Shown piece after piece: positions 1 through 8,893 of a stretch of 64,000 bases of DNA. A program made the translations under genes and the position numbers. Numbering within the stretch: position 1 is the first letter of the stretch; every line of letters begins with the position of its first letter. The stretch lies in the NCBI RefSeq assembly GCF_030124375.1, contig NZ_JASKLS010000004.1:186001-250000 (forward strand). Reading direction: 5' to 3'. The DNA comes from Sinorhizobium sp. 6-70 (GTDB lineage Bacteria; Pseudomonadota; Alphaproteobacteria; Rhizobiales; Rhizobiaceae). The notes beneath the pieces are model-generated. The model was not told the DNA's origin and did not search any database. It saw nothing but the letters and a program-made list of their open reading frames with translations.

Positions 1-230
1 TGACTCTGGCTGCGGTCGACGACGACGGCAACGATGGTCGAAAGCGGCTCGCGCTCCTCTTGGAAAATCGATGGATTGCTGATCGCCAGGCAGAACGCCG
101 CCAGCGCCGCCGTTCTCAACCAGGCGCCGCGAATGCCACGCCACAGGCCGAGCGCCGCGAGTGCGACTGCCGCAATGATCAGCGCCGCGAGGTACGGCCA
201 GGGAAGAAATGGTGCAAAATCGACGGTCAT
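1..230 (-). CDS. Membrane protein of a MoxR/BatA-type operon (3' end outside window)
   Basis: Only the first 76 codons are present; the gene runs off the left edge. The ATG at 228-230 lies 10 bases after the stop of the BatA/DUF4159 gene, so it is the next gene of the moxR operon. The N-terminus holds two hydrophobic segments (about residues 8-30 and 38-50), then a stretch ending in VVVDRSQS, which looks like the first strand of a von Willebrand A or similar Rossmann-type domain with its D-x-S motif. Proteins in this position in rhizobia are large conserved membrane proteins of unknown function. The family cannot be fixed from this fragment. Confidence 0.75.
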   Translation of the reverse strand, partial: MTVDFAPFLPWPYLAALIIAAVALAALGLWRGIRGAWLRTAALAAFCLAISNPSIFQEEREPLSTIVAVVVDRSQS

Positions 231-240
231 CGAACGGTCC

Positions 241-3060
241 TCACTGACCGAGCCGCTCGAGCAGGGCAGGCACGTGCACCTGGTCGGCCTTGTAGTTGCC
301 GGTCAGCATATACATCATGATGTTGACGCCGGAGCGGAAGGCGTATTCGCGCTGCATCTCGTCCGGCGGAACTGTCGGCAAGAGCGCAACGCCATTCGTA
401 TCCACGGCCCAGGCACCGGCAAAGTCGTTGCCGGTGATCATGATCGGCGTTACGCCGTCTCCGGACCGGGCCGGGCGGTCGCTTGGCTCTTCGTGGTTGT
501 CGAGTTGCGCCTCTATCCAGAGAGGACTGCCGGTGTAGCGCCCCGGAAAATTCGTCAACAGATAGAAGGCCTTGGTCAGCACATGGTCGGCCGGAACGGG
601 CTCCAGCGGCGGAATGTCGAGATTGGCCAAAATCGCCTGCAGTCGTTCGCTGTTCGGGCTTGTTCCATTTGACGAGGCGCCCAATGAGGAGAACTGGTCC
701 CGCGTGTCGAAGAGCACCGTGCCGCCCGCGCGCATATAGGCGTCGATGCGGCTTACAGCCTGCGGGCTCGGCATCGGCGCATTGGCGGAGATCGGCCAAT
801 AGATGATCGGATAGAAGTTGAGTTCGTCCTTGGATATGTCAAGCCCGACGGGCGCACCCGGCTCGAGCGTCGTGCGATAGGTCAGGAAATCGGTGAGTCC
901 CGTGAGACCGCGTTCGGAGAGACGATCGACGTCGTCTTCCCCGGTGACGACATAGGCGAGGTGGGTCGTATCGAGGTGTTCGAGGATGCGTTGGTCATCC
1001 GGACGCGCGTCATCCGCAAGTGCCTGCGGTGGCAGGAGCACGAGGGTGCCAAGCGTGCCGCACAGGATGAAGAGCATTGTGGCCGCCGTCCTGGCCATGC
1101 GGACTCGCGAAAAGGCTCCGCCCATGAAGAGAACGACGACGGCGTCGGCGAGGAGCAGGAGCAGCGCCAGCGTCAAGAGAGCAGGCTTCAGCGACCAGCT
1201 TTCCTCGCCGGTCAGCCGTTCTGAGCTGTGCGGGCCTGCTGCCACCATGTCGATCCGCTTGAGTTCCGCGTCGCGGGGGAGCAGGTTCAACGCCGTGAAA
1301 CCGTCTTCGGAACCGTAGAGTCCCGGCGGGTTTTCCGGAGTTGCAAGCGGCGCCTTGCCGGGAGCGACGTCGAGCGGCCGCGCACTGCCGGTTTCAGCGA
1401 CGAGGACGCCGTCGGCGTTCAGCAGCCGGTAGGGCGCCAGCGTCTGTGCCTGTGTCTTGCCTTCGCTCGCGACGCCGCCGCTGCGCGAAAGCTGCACGCT
1501 ACGACGAAGCATTTCGACGAAATGGCCGGAAATCGGCAGATTCGACCAGGTTGCCTCGGCGCTGACGTGGAAGAGGATGATGCGTCCCGACCCCTGGGCA
1601 GCCGTCGTCACCAGGGGCGTTCCGTCCGCAAGATTTGCCCAAGTCCGCTCGGCGAGGTCAGCCGTGGGTTCGGCCAGGACCTGCCGCTTGACGAGAATGT
1701 CGGTGGGACGAGGCATGCCGGCAAAGGGGCCGTTGGCGGGATAGTCGGCGAGCGGCTGTGGCTCCGACCACGAAAGTGCGCCGCCAAGCGCCCGCTCGCC
1801 CTGCCTCAGCGTCACGGGCACGAGCGGGTCGTCGGCTGGTGCCGCCGCAAGACGCGGCCCGGCAAAGCGGATCAGCGTGCCGCCATTGTCGATCCACTTC
1901 TTCATCAGCGGGTACATCTCTTCCGGCAAGCGGCCGATATCGGCCATGATCAGGACCGAAGGCCGTTGTTCCAGAAGTTCCGGAATGGCAACGGCAAGGT
2001 CGGTCTCGCGCGGTTCGATGAGATCGGCATAGGGAGCCAGCGCCCGGTTGATGTAGTAGAGCGGCGACAGCAGCGGCTGGGAAAGATCGCGAGCCTCGCC
2101 GCTCAGGAGAGCGACACGGCGGCGGCGGAAACCATCGTCGAGCAGATGGACAGCACCGGCGGTCGCGGCTCCTTCGATGCCGATGCGGGCGAAATCGTTG
2201 CGCAGTTCGAAGGGCGCGGCGATCGTTCCCTTCGCAACCGCTTCACCGGGCGCGAAGTCGATCGCGCCGTCGGCGATGGCGCGGCCACGCGTATCGTAAG
2301 CGACGATCGACACGGAACGGCGGTCATCGGTTTTCAACCGGCTCGCCGTCACCGACATGCCGTCATTTTCGTTGCTGCTGTTGGTCAGCGCTATCGCTTG
2401 ACTGCCATCGGCCTCGATCATCCGGAGGTTCGCGGCGCCCATTCCGGCAAGCGCCTCCATCGTCTTGCCGTCCGCTGCTTCGATGCCGTCCGTGACGAAG
2501 GCGAGCGTGCCGGGCGCAGCGTCCTTGAAAGCCGTCCGCATGGCGGCGATCGCAGAGCGGCGATCGGCCGGGAGCGGTTCGGGTGATGCCGCAGCCAGAC
2601 GGTTGCGCGCCGATGCCGCCGATCCCGGCGTGGCATTGTGCTGTCGATCGCCGGTGAAGACGATCGACACGGCAAGGTCTCTCGCCTCGGCGTCGTCGAT
2701 CAGCGCCGAGGCAGCCTCGATCCGTCGCTCCCAATCGGGTGCGGTCGCCCAGCTGTTGTCGATCAAGAGCGCGAGCGGGCCGGAGGACGCCAGCGTATTG
2801 CTGCGCGGATTGAATACCGGATCGGCGATCGCGAAGATGACGGCGGCCGCCATCAGCATCCTGAGAAGCGTCAGCCACCAAGGGCTCTTCGACGGGGTCT
2901 CCTCGCGCTTCAGAACCGAGGCGAGGATGCGCAGCGGCGGAAAGACTTCGGCTGCCGGTCGCGGCGGTGTCATCCGCAAAAGCCACCAGATCACCGGCAA
3001 CGCGACAAGTGCGGCCAGCATGGCAGGATTGGCGAAGACGAAGGAAAGGCCGCCGATCAT
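241..3060 (-). CDS. BatA/DUF4159 domain membrane protein
   Basis: 939 residues. The N-terminus matches the aerotolerance-regulator (BatA) type: a hydrophobic segment at about 8-28, a proline-rich PPRPAAEVFPP stretch, then a second membrane segment at about 65-82. A VWA-like region follows (LLIDNSW), but its MIDAS is degenerate: D-N-S-W-A in place of D-x-S-x-S. Further hydrophobic segments lie around 640-680. The C-terminal 230 residues form the DUF4159 domain, with YPIIYWPIS and GGTVLFDTRDQF visible. The ATG overlaps the stop of the upstream DUF58 gene (ATGA). The role is probably in envelope-linked assembly or stress with the MoxR ATPase. The molecular function is not known. Confidence 0.9.
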   Translation of the reverse strand: MIGGLSFVFANPAMLAALVALPVIWWLLRMTPPRPAAEVFPPLRILASVLKREETPSKSPWWLTLLRMLMAAAVIFAIADPVFNPRSNTLASSGPLALLIDNSWATAPDWERRIEAASALIDDAEARDLAVSIVFTGDRQHNATPGSAASARNRLAAASPEPLPADRRSAIAAMRTAFKDAAPGTLAFVTDGIEAADGKTMEALAGMGAANLRMIEADGSQAIALTNSSNENDGMSVTASRLKTDDRRSVSIVAYDTRGRAIADGAIDFAPGEAVAKGTIAAPFELRNDFARIGIEGAATAGAVHLLDDGFRRRRVALLSGEARDLSQPLLSPLYYINRALAPYADLIEPRETDLAVAIPELLEQRPSVLIMADIGRLPEEMYPLMKKWIDNGGTLIRFAGPRLAAAPADDPLVPVTLRQGERALGGALSWSEPQPLADYPANGPFAGMPRPTDILVKRQVLAEPTADLAERTWANLADGTPLVTTAAQGSGRIILFHVSAEATWSNLPISGHFVEMLRRSVQLSRSGGVASEGKTQAQTLAPYRLLNADGVLVAETGSARPLDVAPGKAPLATPENPPGLYGSEDGFTALNLLPRDAELKRIDMVAAGPHSSERLTGEESWSLKPALLTLALLLLLADAVVVLFMGGAFSRVRMARTAATMLFILCGTLGTLVLLPPQALADDARPDDQRILEHLDTTHLAYVVTGEDDVDRLSERGLTGLTDFLTYRTTLEPGAPVGLDISKDELNFYPIIYWPISANAPMPSPQAVSRIDAYMRAGGTVLFDTRDQFSSLGASSNGTSPNSERLQAILANLDIPPLEPVPADHVLTKAFYLLTNFPGRYTGSPLWIEAQLDNHEEPSDRPARSGDGVTPIMITGNDFAGAWAVDTNGVALLPTVPPDEMQREYAFRSGVNIMMYMLTGNYKADQVHVPALLERLGQ

Positions 3061-3977
3061 AGCAGACCTCCATGCGTTGCCCGTCCAGGCATTCCGGACA
3101 GATACATGTGCACGGCAACCAGCGCCTCGGACGCGGGGCGGTCGGTCCTATGCGGGATGAACGTCCAGCCGAGATGCCTGAGGCTCGAGCCCAGGCTGTC
3201 GCGACGGGCAAGATAGGCGCGCTGATAATCCTCCTGCAGAATCTCGGCGCGTCCGGCGGTCAGCTTTTCGCCGGTTTCCGGATCGGTGAATTCGGTTCGC
3301 CCGGCATAGGGGAAGACCTCCTCCGCAGGATCGGCGATCTCTACCATGTGCCCGCGGAAGCCGCGGCGTGCGAGCGGGGCGAGACGCTCCATTACCTTGT
3401 CGGCGGGATCGAGGAAGTCGCCGATCAGCACCAGATCGCTGGCGTTGCGGATCATGCTGGTATCGGGCAGGCCCTCCGCAAGCGAGCTTAGCATGATCGC
3501 GGTTGCCAATCGTTCGGCGGCGTTGCGAGCAGAGACCGGTTCCATGACGCCGGGGCAGCCGATCCGTTCGCCGGAGCGCGCGAGGATTTCGGCCAGCGCC
3601 AGCATCAGCACGAGTGCACGGCTTTCCTTGGAGACCGCGCCGAGCGTCGACTTGTACATCATCGAGGGGGAAAGGTCGGCCCAAAGCCAGATCGTATGGG
3701 CTGCCTCCCATTCGCGGTCTCGGACATAGGTATGGTCGTCGCGGGCGGAGCGGCGCCAGTCGATCCGCGACAGGCTTTCGCCCTCGCTATAGGGGCGGAA
3801 CTGCCAGAAATTTTCGCCGATACCGCGCTTGCGCCGGCCATGCCAGCCGGAGATCACCGTGTTGGCGATCCTGCGCGCTTCGACAAGGCAGTCCGGAACG
3901 AGCATTGCGCGCTGTTGGGCGCGCGACAGGACTTCGCCGGAGGGGGTACGCGCGACTATGTGCCCGATGGAGGCCAT
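3057..3977 (-). CDS. DUF58 domain protein (VWA-like, MoxR partner)
   Basis: 306 residues. The DUF58 signature is visible: RPYSEGESLSRIDWRRSAR at about 61-79, then a VWA-like strand with an intact D-L-S-P-S MIDAS-type motif at 101-105. No membrane segment is obvious. DUF58 proteins typically sit beside MoxR AAA+ ATPases and are thought to be their client or adaptor. The gene starts 3 bases after the moxR stop and ends overlapping the start of the BatA/DUF4159 gene, so the three are co-translated. The biochemical role is inferred only from this conserved context. Confidence 0.93.
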   Translation of the reverse strand: MASIGHIVARTPSGEVLSRAQQRAMLVPDCLVEARRIANTVISGWHGRRKRGIGENFWQFRPYSEGESLSRIDWRRSARDDHTYVRDREWEAAHTIWLWADLSPSMMYKSTLGAVSKESRALVLMLALAEILARSGERIGCPGVMEPVSARNAAERLATAIMLSSLAEGLPDTSMIRNASDLVLIGDFLDPADKVMERLAPLARRGFRGHMVEIADPAEEVFPYAGRTEFTDPETGEKLTAGRAEILQEDYQRAYLARRDSLGSSLRHLGWTFIPHRTDRPASEALVAVHMYLSGMPGRATHGGLL

Positions 3978-3980
3978 GCA

Positions 3981-4994
3981 CTAACCCTTGGCTCGTTTCA
4001 CCAGGCCGGCGATGACGTCGCGGACGGTCATGCCTTCCGCACGGGCGGCGAAGGTGAGCGCCATGCGGTGCTGCAGCACGGGTTCGGCAAGAGCCAGGAT
4101 ATCGTCGGCGGAAGGCGCCAGGCGGCCGTCATAAAGGGCGCGCGCGCGGGCGCACAGCATCAGGGCCTGGCCAGCACGCGGACCTGGCCCCCAGGCGACA
4201 GTCTTGTCGGTGGTCGAGTTGCCGTTTCCGGGGCGGGCAGAGCGCACGAGCGAGAGGATGGCATCGACCACCTTCTCGCCGACCGGCATCTGGCGGATCA
4301 GACTCTGGATCTGCAGCAGGCGCTGGGCGTCGATCACCGGTCGCGCTTCGGCTTCAGCGACGCCGGTCGTCTCCAGAAGGATCTGCCGTTCAGCGGCAAG
4401 CTCGGGGTAGCCGACGTCGACCTGCATCAGGAAACGGTCGAGCTGCGCCTCCGGCAGGGGGTAGGTTCCCTCCTGCTCGAGCGGGTTCTGGGTCGCGAGC
4501 ACATGGAACGGCTGAGGCAGGTCCTTGCGGACGCCGGCAACGGTGATGTGATACTCCTGCATGGCCTGCAACAGCGCCGACTGCGTACGCGGCGAGGCAC
4601 GGTTGATCTCGTCTGCCATCAGCAGTTGCGTAAAAATCGGGCCGGGGACGAAACGGAACGACCGATAGCCCGCGGCATCCTGGTCCATCACTTCCGAGCC
4701 CAGAATGTCGGAAGGCATCAAATCGGGTGTGAACTGGATGCGGCTGTTGTCGAGCCCGAGAACGGTACCGAGCGTGGCGACGAGCTTGGTTTTGGCAAGA
4801 CCCGGTACGCCGACGAGCAGCGCATGGCCGCCGGACAGCACGGCGAGCAGCGTCTGTTCGATGACGCTTTCCTGGCCGAAGATCACCTTGCCGACCTCGG
4901 CGCGGATGAGCGCGATCTCACCCAGTGCGGCTTCCGCGGCCGCGACGATTGCCTTCTCGTCGGCCGCATCGGTCGCGCTTTTCATTACAGTCAT
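3981..4994 (-). CDS. MoxR family AAA+ ATPase
   Basis: 337 residues, the usual MoxR length. Walker A is GVPGLAKT (62-69), with the alanine normal for MoxR; Walker B is LLMADE (124-129), followed by INRASPRTQSALLQAMQE. Sensor 1 is in ATQNPLEQEGTYPLPEAQLD. MoxR ATPases act as chaperone-like remodelling enzymes on VWA-containing partners. Here the likely partners are the two proteins encoded next in the operon. The ATG at 4994 has GGGAGAA eight bases upstream; a second in-frame ATG three codons later is less favoured. This is the first gene of the minus-strand operon, so its promoter should lie in 4995-5275. Confidence 0.95.
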   Translation of the reverse strand: MTVMKSATDAADEKAIVAAAEAALGEIALIRAEVGKVIFGQESVIEQTLLAVLSGGHALLVGVPGLAKTKLVATLGTVLGLDNSRIQFTPDLMPSDILGSEVMDQDAAGYRSFRFVPGPIFTQLLMADEINRASPRTQSALLQAMQEYHITVAGVRKDLPQPFHVLATQNPLEQEGTYPLPEAQLDRFLMQVDVGYPELAAERQILLETTGVAEAEARPVIDAQRLLQIQSLIRQMPVGEKVVDAILSLVRSARPGNGNSTTDKTVAWGPGPRAGQALMLCARARALYDGRLAPSADDILALAEPVLQHRMALTFAARAEGMTVRDVIAGLVKRAKG

Positions 4995-5217
4995 CGCAAT
5001 TCTCCCAGATCGTCGCTGCTGAACCGAATCGCCATTGCCTAATATTCAGTCCTTATTTTTCAATTTAGACCCTGGCGGACGGCTGACAAGCCGCCGCCGG
5101 CGCACTATGTCGTGAGCTTGCAGGAGGCTCGCCGTGCATCCCGCATGCTTGTCGATGCGGACGGAATGCCCAAAACCACAGGCCGGAGCATCCCTGGCAC
5201 GTTCATCTGAACGCGTT

Positions 5218-5253
5218 ATGCTTCAGGAGCAAGATATGCTTCGGGAACAAGAT
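5218..5253. repeat. Two-copy 18-bp tandem repeat upstream of DUF1285 gene
   Basis: Two adjacent 18-base units beginning ATGCTTC (5218-5235 and 5236-5253) differ at two positions. They end 22 bases before the DUF1285 start codon. They look like a recent local duplication in the leader. No function can be assigned. The rest of 4995-5275 shows no clear gene and must hold the divergent promoters. Confidence 0.7.
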
Positions 5254-5275
5254 CGGGACCAAACGGGACGGAACG

Positions 5276-5899
5276 ATGGCAGAAGCCAAGATTCAGCAAA
5301 CGGGCGACGCGGCCGGCCTTGCCGCGCTGATTGCTCGCGCCGCCGGCGAAAGGGGCGGTGAAGCGCGGGGATTGCCGCCGGTCGACCATTGGAATCCGCC
5401 GTTTTGCGGCGATATCGACATGGAAATCCGTGGCGATGGAACGTGGTTCTACATGGGAACTCCGATCGGTCGCCAGCCGCTTGTCCGGCTGTTTTCCACC
5501 GTGCTGCGCAAGGACGAGGACGGCAAGACCTACCTTGTCACGCCAGTGGAAAAGGTCGGGATCCGCATCGCCGATGCTCCGTTCATCGCCGTGGAAATGC
5601 GCGTTACCGTCAAGGATGGCGAAAAGGTCCTGACATTTCGCACCAATGTCGGCGACGTGGTGGAGGCAGGGCCGGAGCATCTCCTTCGCTTTGTCATTCA
5701 AGGCGAAAATCGCGAACTGAAACCCTACCTTCATGTGCGTGGGCGGCTTGAGGCGCTCGTATCGAGGCCGGTCATGTATGATATTGTCGAACTGGGCGAA
5801 ACCGTCGAGATCGACGGCATCGACATGTTCTGCGTCAAATCGTCCGGCGCGATCTTTCCGATCATGCCGGCGGCCGAGCTGGAAGCCCTGTCGCAATGA
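5276..5899 (+). CDS. DUF1285 domain protein
   Basis: 207 residues. The conserved DUF1285 core starts at LPPVDHWNPPFCGDIDMEI (about 38-56) and runs through GTWFYMGTPIGR and DAPFIAVEM. The family is widespread in proteobacteria and of unknown function; it folds as two small beta-rich domains. The start at 5276 has GGGACGG just upstream. The stop overlaps the ATG of the Nudix gene (ATGA), so the two are translationally coupled. Nothing in the sequence suggests export or membrane association. Confidence 0.9.
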   Translation: MAEAKIQQTGDAAGLAALIARAAGERGGEARGLPPVDHWNPPFCGDIDMEIRGDGTWFYMGTPIGRQPLVRLFSTVLRKDEDGKTYLVTPVEKVGIRIADAPFIAVEMRVTVKDGEKVLTFRTNVGDVVEAGPEHLLRFVIQGENRELKPYLHVRGRLEALVSRPVMYDIVELGETVEIDGIDMFCVKSSGAIFPIMPAAELEALSQ

Positions 5900-6528
5900 C
5901 AAATCATCCCTTTTCCGCCGAGGAGTTTCGCCGCAGGGCGCTCGCCCAGACAGGTGGACCGATTGAGACGGCCTGGCGCGATCACGGCGATTTCCTGCTC
6001 AATCCGGGCATCGTGCCCTATCTCGAGACTCTGCATTTGAAGGACGCTGCCGTGCTTGTGCCGGTTGTCGACGATGGCGAAGACGCGAGCGTGATCTTTA
6101 CCCAGCGGACATCGACGTTGCGCAAGCACTCTGGTCAGGTCGCCTTTCCGGGCGGGGTGGTCGATCCCGAGGACAAGTCCATCGAAGTTGCGGCGCTCCG
6201 CGAGGCGCAGGAGGAGATCGGTCTCGACCCTCGCTTCGTCGAAACGATCGGCCGTCTGCCGCACTATATGGCCATGTCAGGATTCCGCATCACGCCGGTG
6301 CTCGCGGTCGTGCAGCCAGGCTTCGAGCTCGCGCCCAATCCGGAAGAGGTAGAAAGCGTGTTCGAAGTGCCGCTTTCCTTCCTGATGAACCCTGTCAACC
6401 ATGGGCGCGGACGCAGCCATTGGCAGGGTGCGGAGCGGCAATTCTATCGCATGCCCTATGGCGAGCGGAATATTTGGGGAATTACGGCGGGGATCGTCCG
6501 CATGCTCTACGAAAGGCTTTACGCATGA
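5896..6528 (+). CDS. CoA-type Nudix hydrolase
   Basis: 210 residues. The Nudix box G-x5-E-x7-REUxEExGU runs from about residue 87 (GGVVDPEDKSIEVAALREAQ then EEIGL). It is preceded by the CoA-pyrophosphatase family signature RTSTLRKHSGQVAFPGG (71-87). The expected reaction is hydrolysis of CoA or acyl-CoA to phosphopantetheine and 3',5'-ADP, needing divalent metal. It overlaps both neighbours by four bases (ATGA at each end) in a DUF1285-Nudix-CCA transferase unit. Substrate preference among CoA derivatives cannot be read from the sequence. Confidence 0.92.
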   Translation: MTNHPFSAEEFRRRALAQTGGPIETAWRDHGDFLLNPGIVPYLETLHLKDAAVLVPVVDDGEDASVIFTQRTSTLRKHSGQVAFPGGVVDPEDKSIEVAALREAQEEIGLDPRFVETIGRLPHYMAMSGFRITPVLAVVQPGFELAPNPEEVESVFEVPLSFLMNPVNHGRGRSHWQGAERQFYRMPYGERNIWGITAGIVRMLYERLYA

Positions 6529-7787
6529 CTTCCGTTGCCGCTGAGGCGTGGTTTCACGCTCCCTCGCTCCGGCGCGTTTTCGACGTTCTGAACGTCGACG
6601 GCGGCGAGGTGCGCGTCGTCGGCGGCGCGATCCGCAACAGCCTCATGGGCCTGCCGGCGGGCGATGTCGACATGGCGACCACCTGGCGCCCGGACGACGT
6701 TGCTGAGCGCGCGAGGGCAGCGGGTATCAAAGTGGTGCCGACCGGTGTCGACCATGGCACGGTCACCCTCGTCATCGACGGGACACCGTATGAAGTGACG
6801 ACGCTGCGGCGCGACGTGGCGACCGATGGGCGCCGTGCCGAAGTGGCCTTCGGGACCGATTGGCGAGCGGATGCCGAGCGCCGCGACTTCACCATCAACG
6901 CCCTCTATGCGGACAGCAAAGGCCAGATAATCGACCATGTCGGCGGTCTTGCCGACATCGAGAGCAGGACGCTGCGTTTCATCGGCAATGCCGCCGAGCG
7001 CGTCCGGGAGGATTATCTGCGCATCCTGCGCTTCTTCCGTTTCTTCGCCTATTACGGCGCCGGCCGGCCCGACGCAGATGGGCTCCGGGCCTGCGCACAG
7101 GCGCGCGCAAAGCTCTCGACGCTTTCGGCGGAACGGGTGTGGTCAGAAACGAAGAAACTGCTCGCCGCGGATGATCCCGGCCGCGCGCTGCTGTGGATGC
7201 GCCAGACCGGGGTGCTCACCGAAATCCTGCCGGAGACGGAAAAATGGGGCATTGATGCCGTTCCCGGCCTCATTGCCGCCGAGAAGGCGTTCTCCTGGAA
7301 ACCGGATCCGCTGCTGAGGCTGGCGGCGATCGTGCCTCCGGATGCGGAGCGGCTTGAGGCGATGGCCGTGCGGTTGCGTCTCTCGAAGGCGGAAGCCGCC
7401 TATTTCGCGCGATTTGCGAGTGCTCCGGTAATTCCCGCGACGCTCGCAGATGTGGCTCTCGACCGCCAGCTATACCGCTCCGGCGCCGTGGGGATCACAA
7501 CACGCCTGCGGCTTGCCCTGGCATCCTCGTGTCGCCTGTCCGAAAACGATCCGTCGCTTCTTGGCGAAACGGCCGCGTTTCAGCGGCTTCTGTCGCGCGC
7601 GGAGAAATGGCAGCGTCCAGTCTTTCCTTTGACGGGAACCGATGTCCTGAAGGCGGGCATTGCCGCCGGTCCCAAGGTTGGCGAGGTGCTGTCCGAGCTG
7701 GAAAATTTCTGGATCGAGCGCAATTTCACCCCCACCCGGGCAGCGCTCGCAACCCGGCTCGAATCGATAGTCTCAGACACCAAGTGA
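6525..7787 (+). CDS. cca: CCA tRNA nucleotidyltransferase
   Basis: 420 residues from the ATG at 6525, which overlaps the Nudix stop. An upstream in-frame extension inside the Nudix gene is not needed. This is a class II nucleotidyltransferase: GGAIRN (33-38), catalytic carboxylates in DVDMAT (47-52), RRDFTINALYAD, and the RVREDYLRILRFFRFFAYY helix. It adds or repairs the 3'-CCA of tRNA using CTP and ATP. Splitting into separate CC- and A-adding enzymes occurs in some bacteria; no second copy is seen here. It closes the three-gene operon. Confidence 0.95.
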   Translation: MTSVAAEAWFHAPSLRRVFDVLNVDGGEVRVVGGAIRNSLMGLPAGDVDMATTWRPDDVAERARAAGIKVVPTGVDHGTVTLVIDGTPYEVTTLRRDVATDGRRAEVAFGTDWRADAERRDFTINALYADSKGQIIDHVGGLADIESRTLRFIGNAAERVREDYLRILRFFRFFAYYGAGRPDADGLRACAQARAKLSTLSAERVWSETKKLLAADDPGRALLWMRQTGVLTEILPETEKWGIDAVPGLIAAEKAFSWKPDPLLRLAAIVPPDAERLEAMAVRLRLSKAEAAYFARFASAPVIPATLADVALDRQLYRSGAVGITTRLRLALASSCRLSENDPSLLGETAAFQRLLSRAEKWQRPVFPLTGTDVLKAGIAAGPKVGEVLSELENFWIERNFTPTRAALATRLESIVSDTK

Positions 7788-7832
7788 CATGGTGGAGGGA
7801 CTCGACCGAAAGACGGTCTTGCCCCACTCCGG

Positions 7833-8018
7833 TCAGGCGGCCTTGCTTTCGTCGACGATCCGAACCTTGATGTTGTCGATCATGTTCTCACGGATCGTCG
7901 TTTCGCCGTGGGTCACGCGCATGTGTTCCACAACACGACGGACGATCTCTGCATCATTGTCGGCGCGGGTGTGCCATTCACAACCCGGGACGAGCGAACC
8001 GCATTCAAACAAGCGCAT
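7833..8018 (-). CDS. DUF1059 small protein
   Basis: 61 residues. The DUF1059 pattern is complete: C6-G-x-L-V-P-G-C13 followed by an acidic helix and EHMRVTHG. Two cysteines and two histidines suggest a small metal or redox site, but this is inference. The gene is on the minus strand, convergent with cca (45 bases between stops) and divergent from apt. It appears monocistronic. The function of the family is unknown. Confidence 0.85.
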   Translation of the reverse strand: MRLFECGSLVPGCEWHTRADNDAEIVRRVVEHMRVTHGETTIRENMIDNIKVRIVDESKAA

Positions 8019-8271
8019 GGTGCTGCTCCTTCCTCTGCTGCTGGCTCAAGGTGCAGTCACGCCCCAATTGCGTGCCTTGCAAAATTCAAGCTTACCATTA
8101 ACACCGACGCCGCCAAATTGTTCCACCTGTCCTGCGGAGATTTTACGGGGGGACAGAGTTCGCGGCGGAGGGCAGCTTTCTGACGGCAACGCGAAGAAAC
8201 TTCTGTAGAATTGCACGTCGTTGATGTTATGGCTTTGCCTTCCTTGAGACTCGCAGAGGCTGTTTTCCGTC

Positions 8272-8817
8272 ATGACCGCGACCGTTCAATCGGAACTGAT
8301 TTCCGCCATCCGGAGCATTCCGGATTACCCGAAGCCAGGCGTCATGTTTCGCGACATCACGACATTGCTCGGCAATCCGAAGGCTTTCCGCCGGGCGATC
8401 GACGAACTCGTCCACCCCTATGCCGGAACCAAAATCGAGAAGATCGCCGGCATCGAGGCGCGCGGGTTTATTCTGGGCGGCGCGATCGCCCACCAGCTTT
8501 CGGCCGGCTTCGTGCCGATCCGAAAGAAGGGCAAGCTGCCGCACGATACCGTCCGCATCGCCTACAGCCTCGAATATGGCGTAGACGAGATGGAAATGCA
8601 CAGGGATGCAATCCAGCCGGGCGAGAAGGTAATCCTGGTCGATGACCTCATTGCCACCGGTGGGACCGCCGAAGGCGCCGTCAAGCTTCTGCAGCAGATG
8701 GGAGCGGATATCGTGGCCGCCTGCTTCATCATCGATCTGCCAGAGCTCGGCGGGCGCAAGAAGCTCGAGGCCCTCGGCGTCAATGTCCGCACGCTGATCG
8801 AATTCGCGGGGCATTGA
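8272..8817 (+). CDS. apt: Adenine phosphoribosyltransferase
   Basis: 181 residues, normal for Apt. The PRPP-binding loop [14 protein letters not shown] is at 120-133; the N-terminal [18 protein letters not shown] and [11 protein letters not shown] blocks are typical. The enzyme converts adenine plus PRPP to AMP in purine salvage in the cytoplasm. It stands alone, with about 250 bases of non-coding upstream DNA for its promoter (8019-8271) and a RIME-like repeat directly downstream. prsA, which makes the PRPP it uses, is 16 kb away in the same window. Confidence 0.96.
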   Translation: MTATVQSELISAIRSIPDYPKPGVMFRDITTLLGNPKAFRRAIDELVHPYAGTKIEKIAGIEARGFILGGAIAHQLSAGFVPIRKKGKLPHDTVRIAYSLEYGVDEMEMHRDAIQPGEKVILVDDLIATGGTAEGAVKLLQQMGADIVAACFIIDLPELGGRKKLEALGVNVRTLIEFAGH

Positions 8818-8843
8818 AGCGCTCCGAGATACGCGCACGACGC

Positions 8844-8890
8844 CTGCTGCAGCGTCCTTTGCGCGTCCGGTAAGGCGCGCGGCGCTGTAG
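8844..8890 (+). repeat. RIME-like module (stem half)
   Basis: CTGCAGCG then CCTTTGCGCGTCCGGTAAGG and CGCGCGGCGCTGTAG. This is the second module of an element that recurs through the window; GCGCGTCC/GGCGCGC and CAGCG/CGCTG pair as a nested stem. It lies between apt and the convergent MaoC gene and could end both transcripts. Confidence 0.75.
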
Positions 8891-8893
8891 GCC

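Noticed and set aside
1228..2586. Long plus-strand open frame opposite the BatA/DUF4159 gene
   Set aside because: It lies wholly antisense to a well-supported gene. High GC causes long open frames there; the translation shows no family motif.
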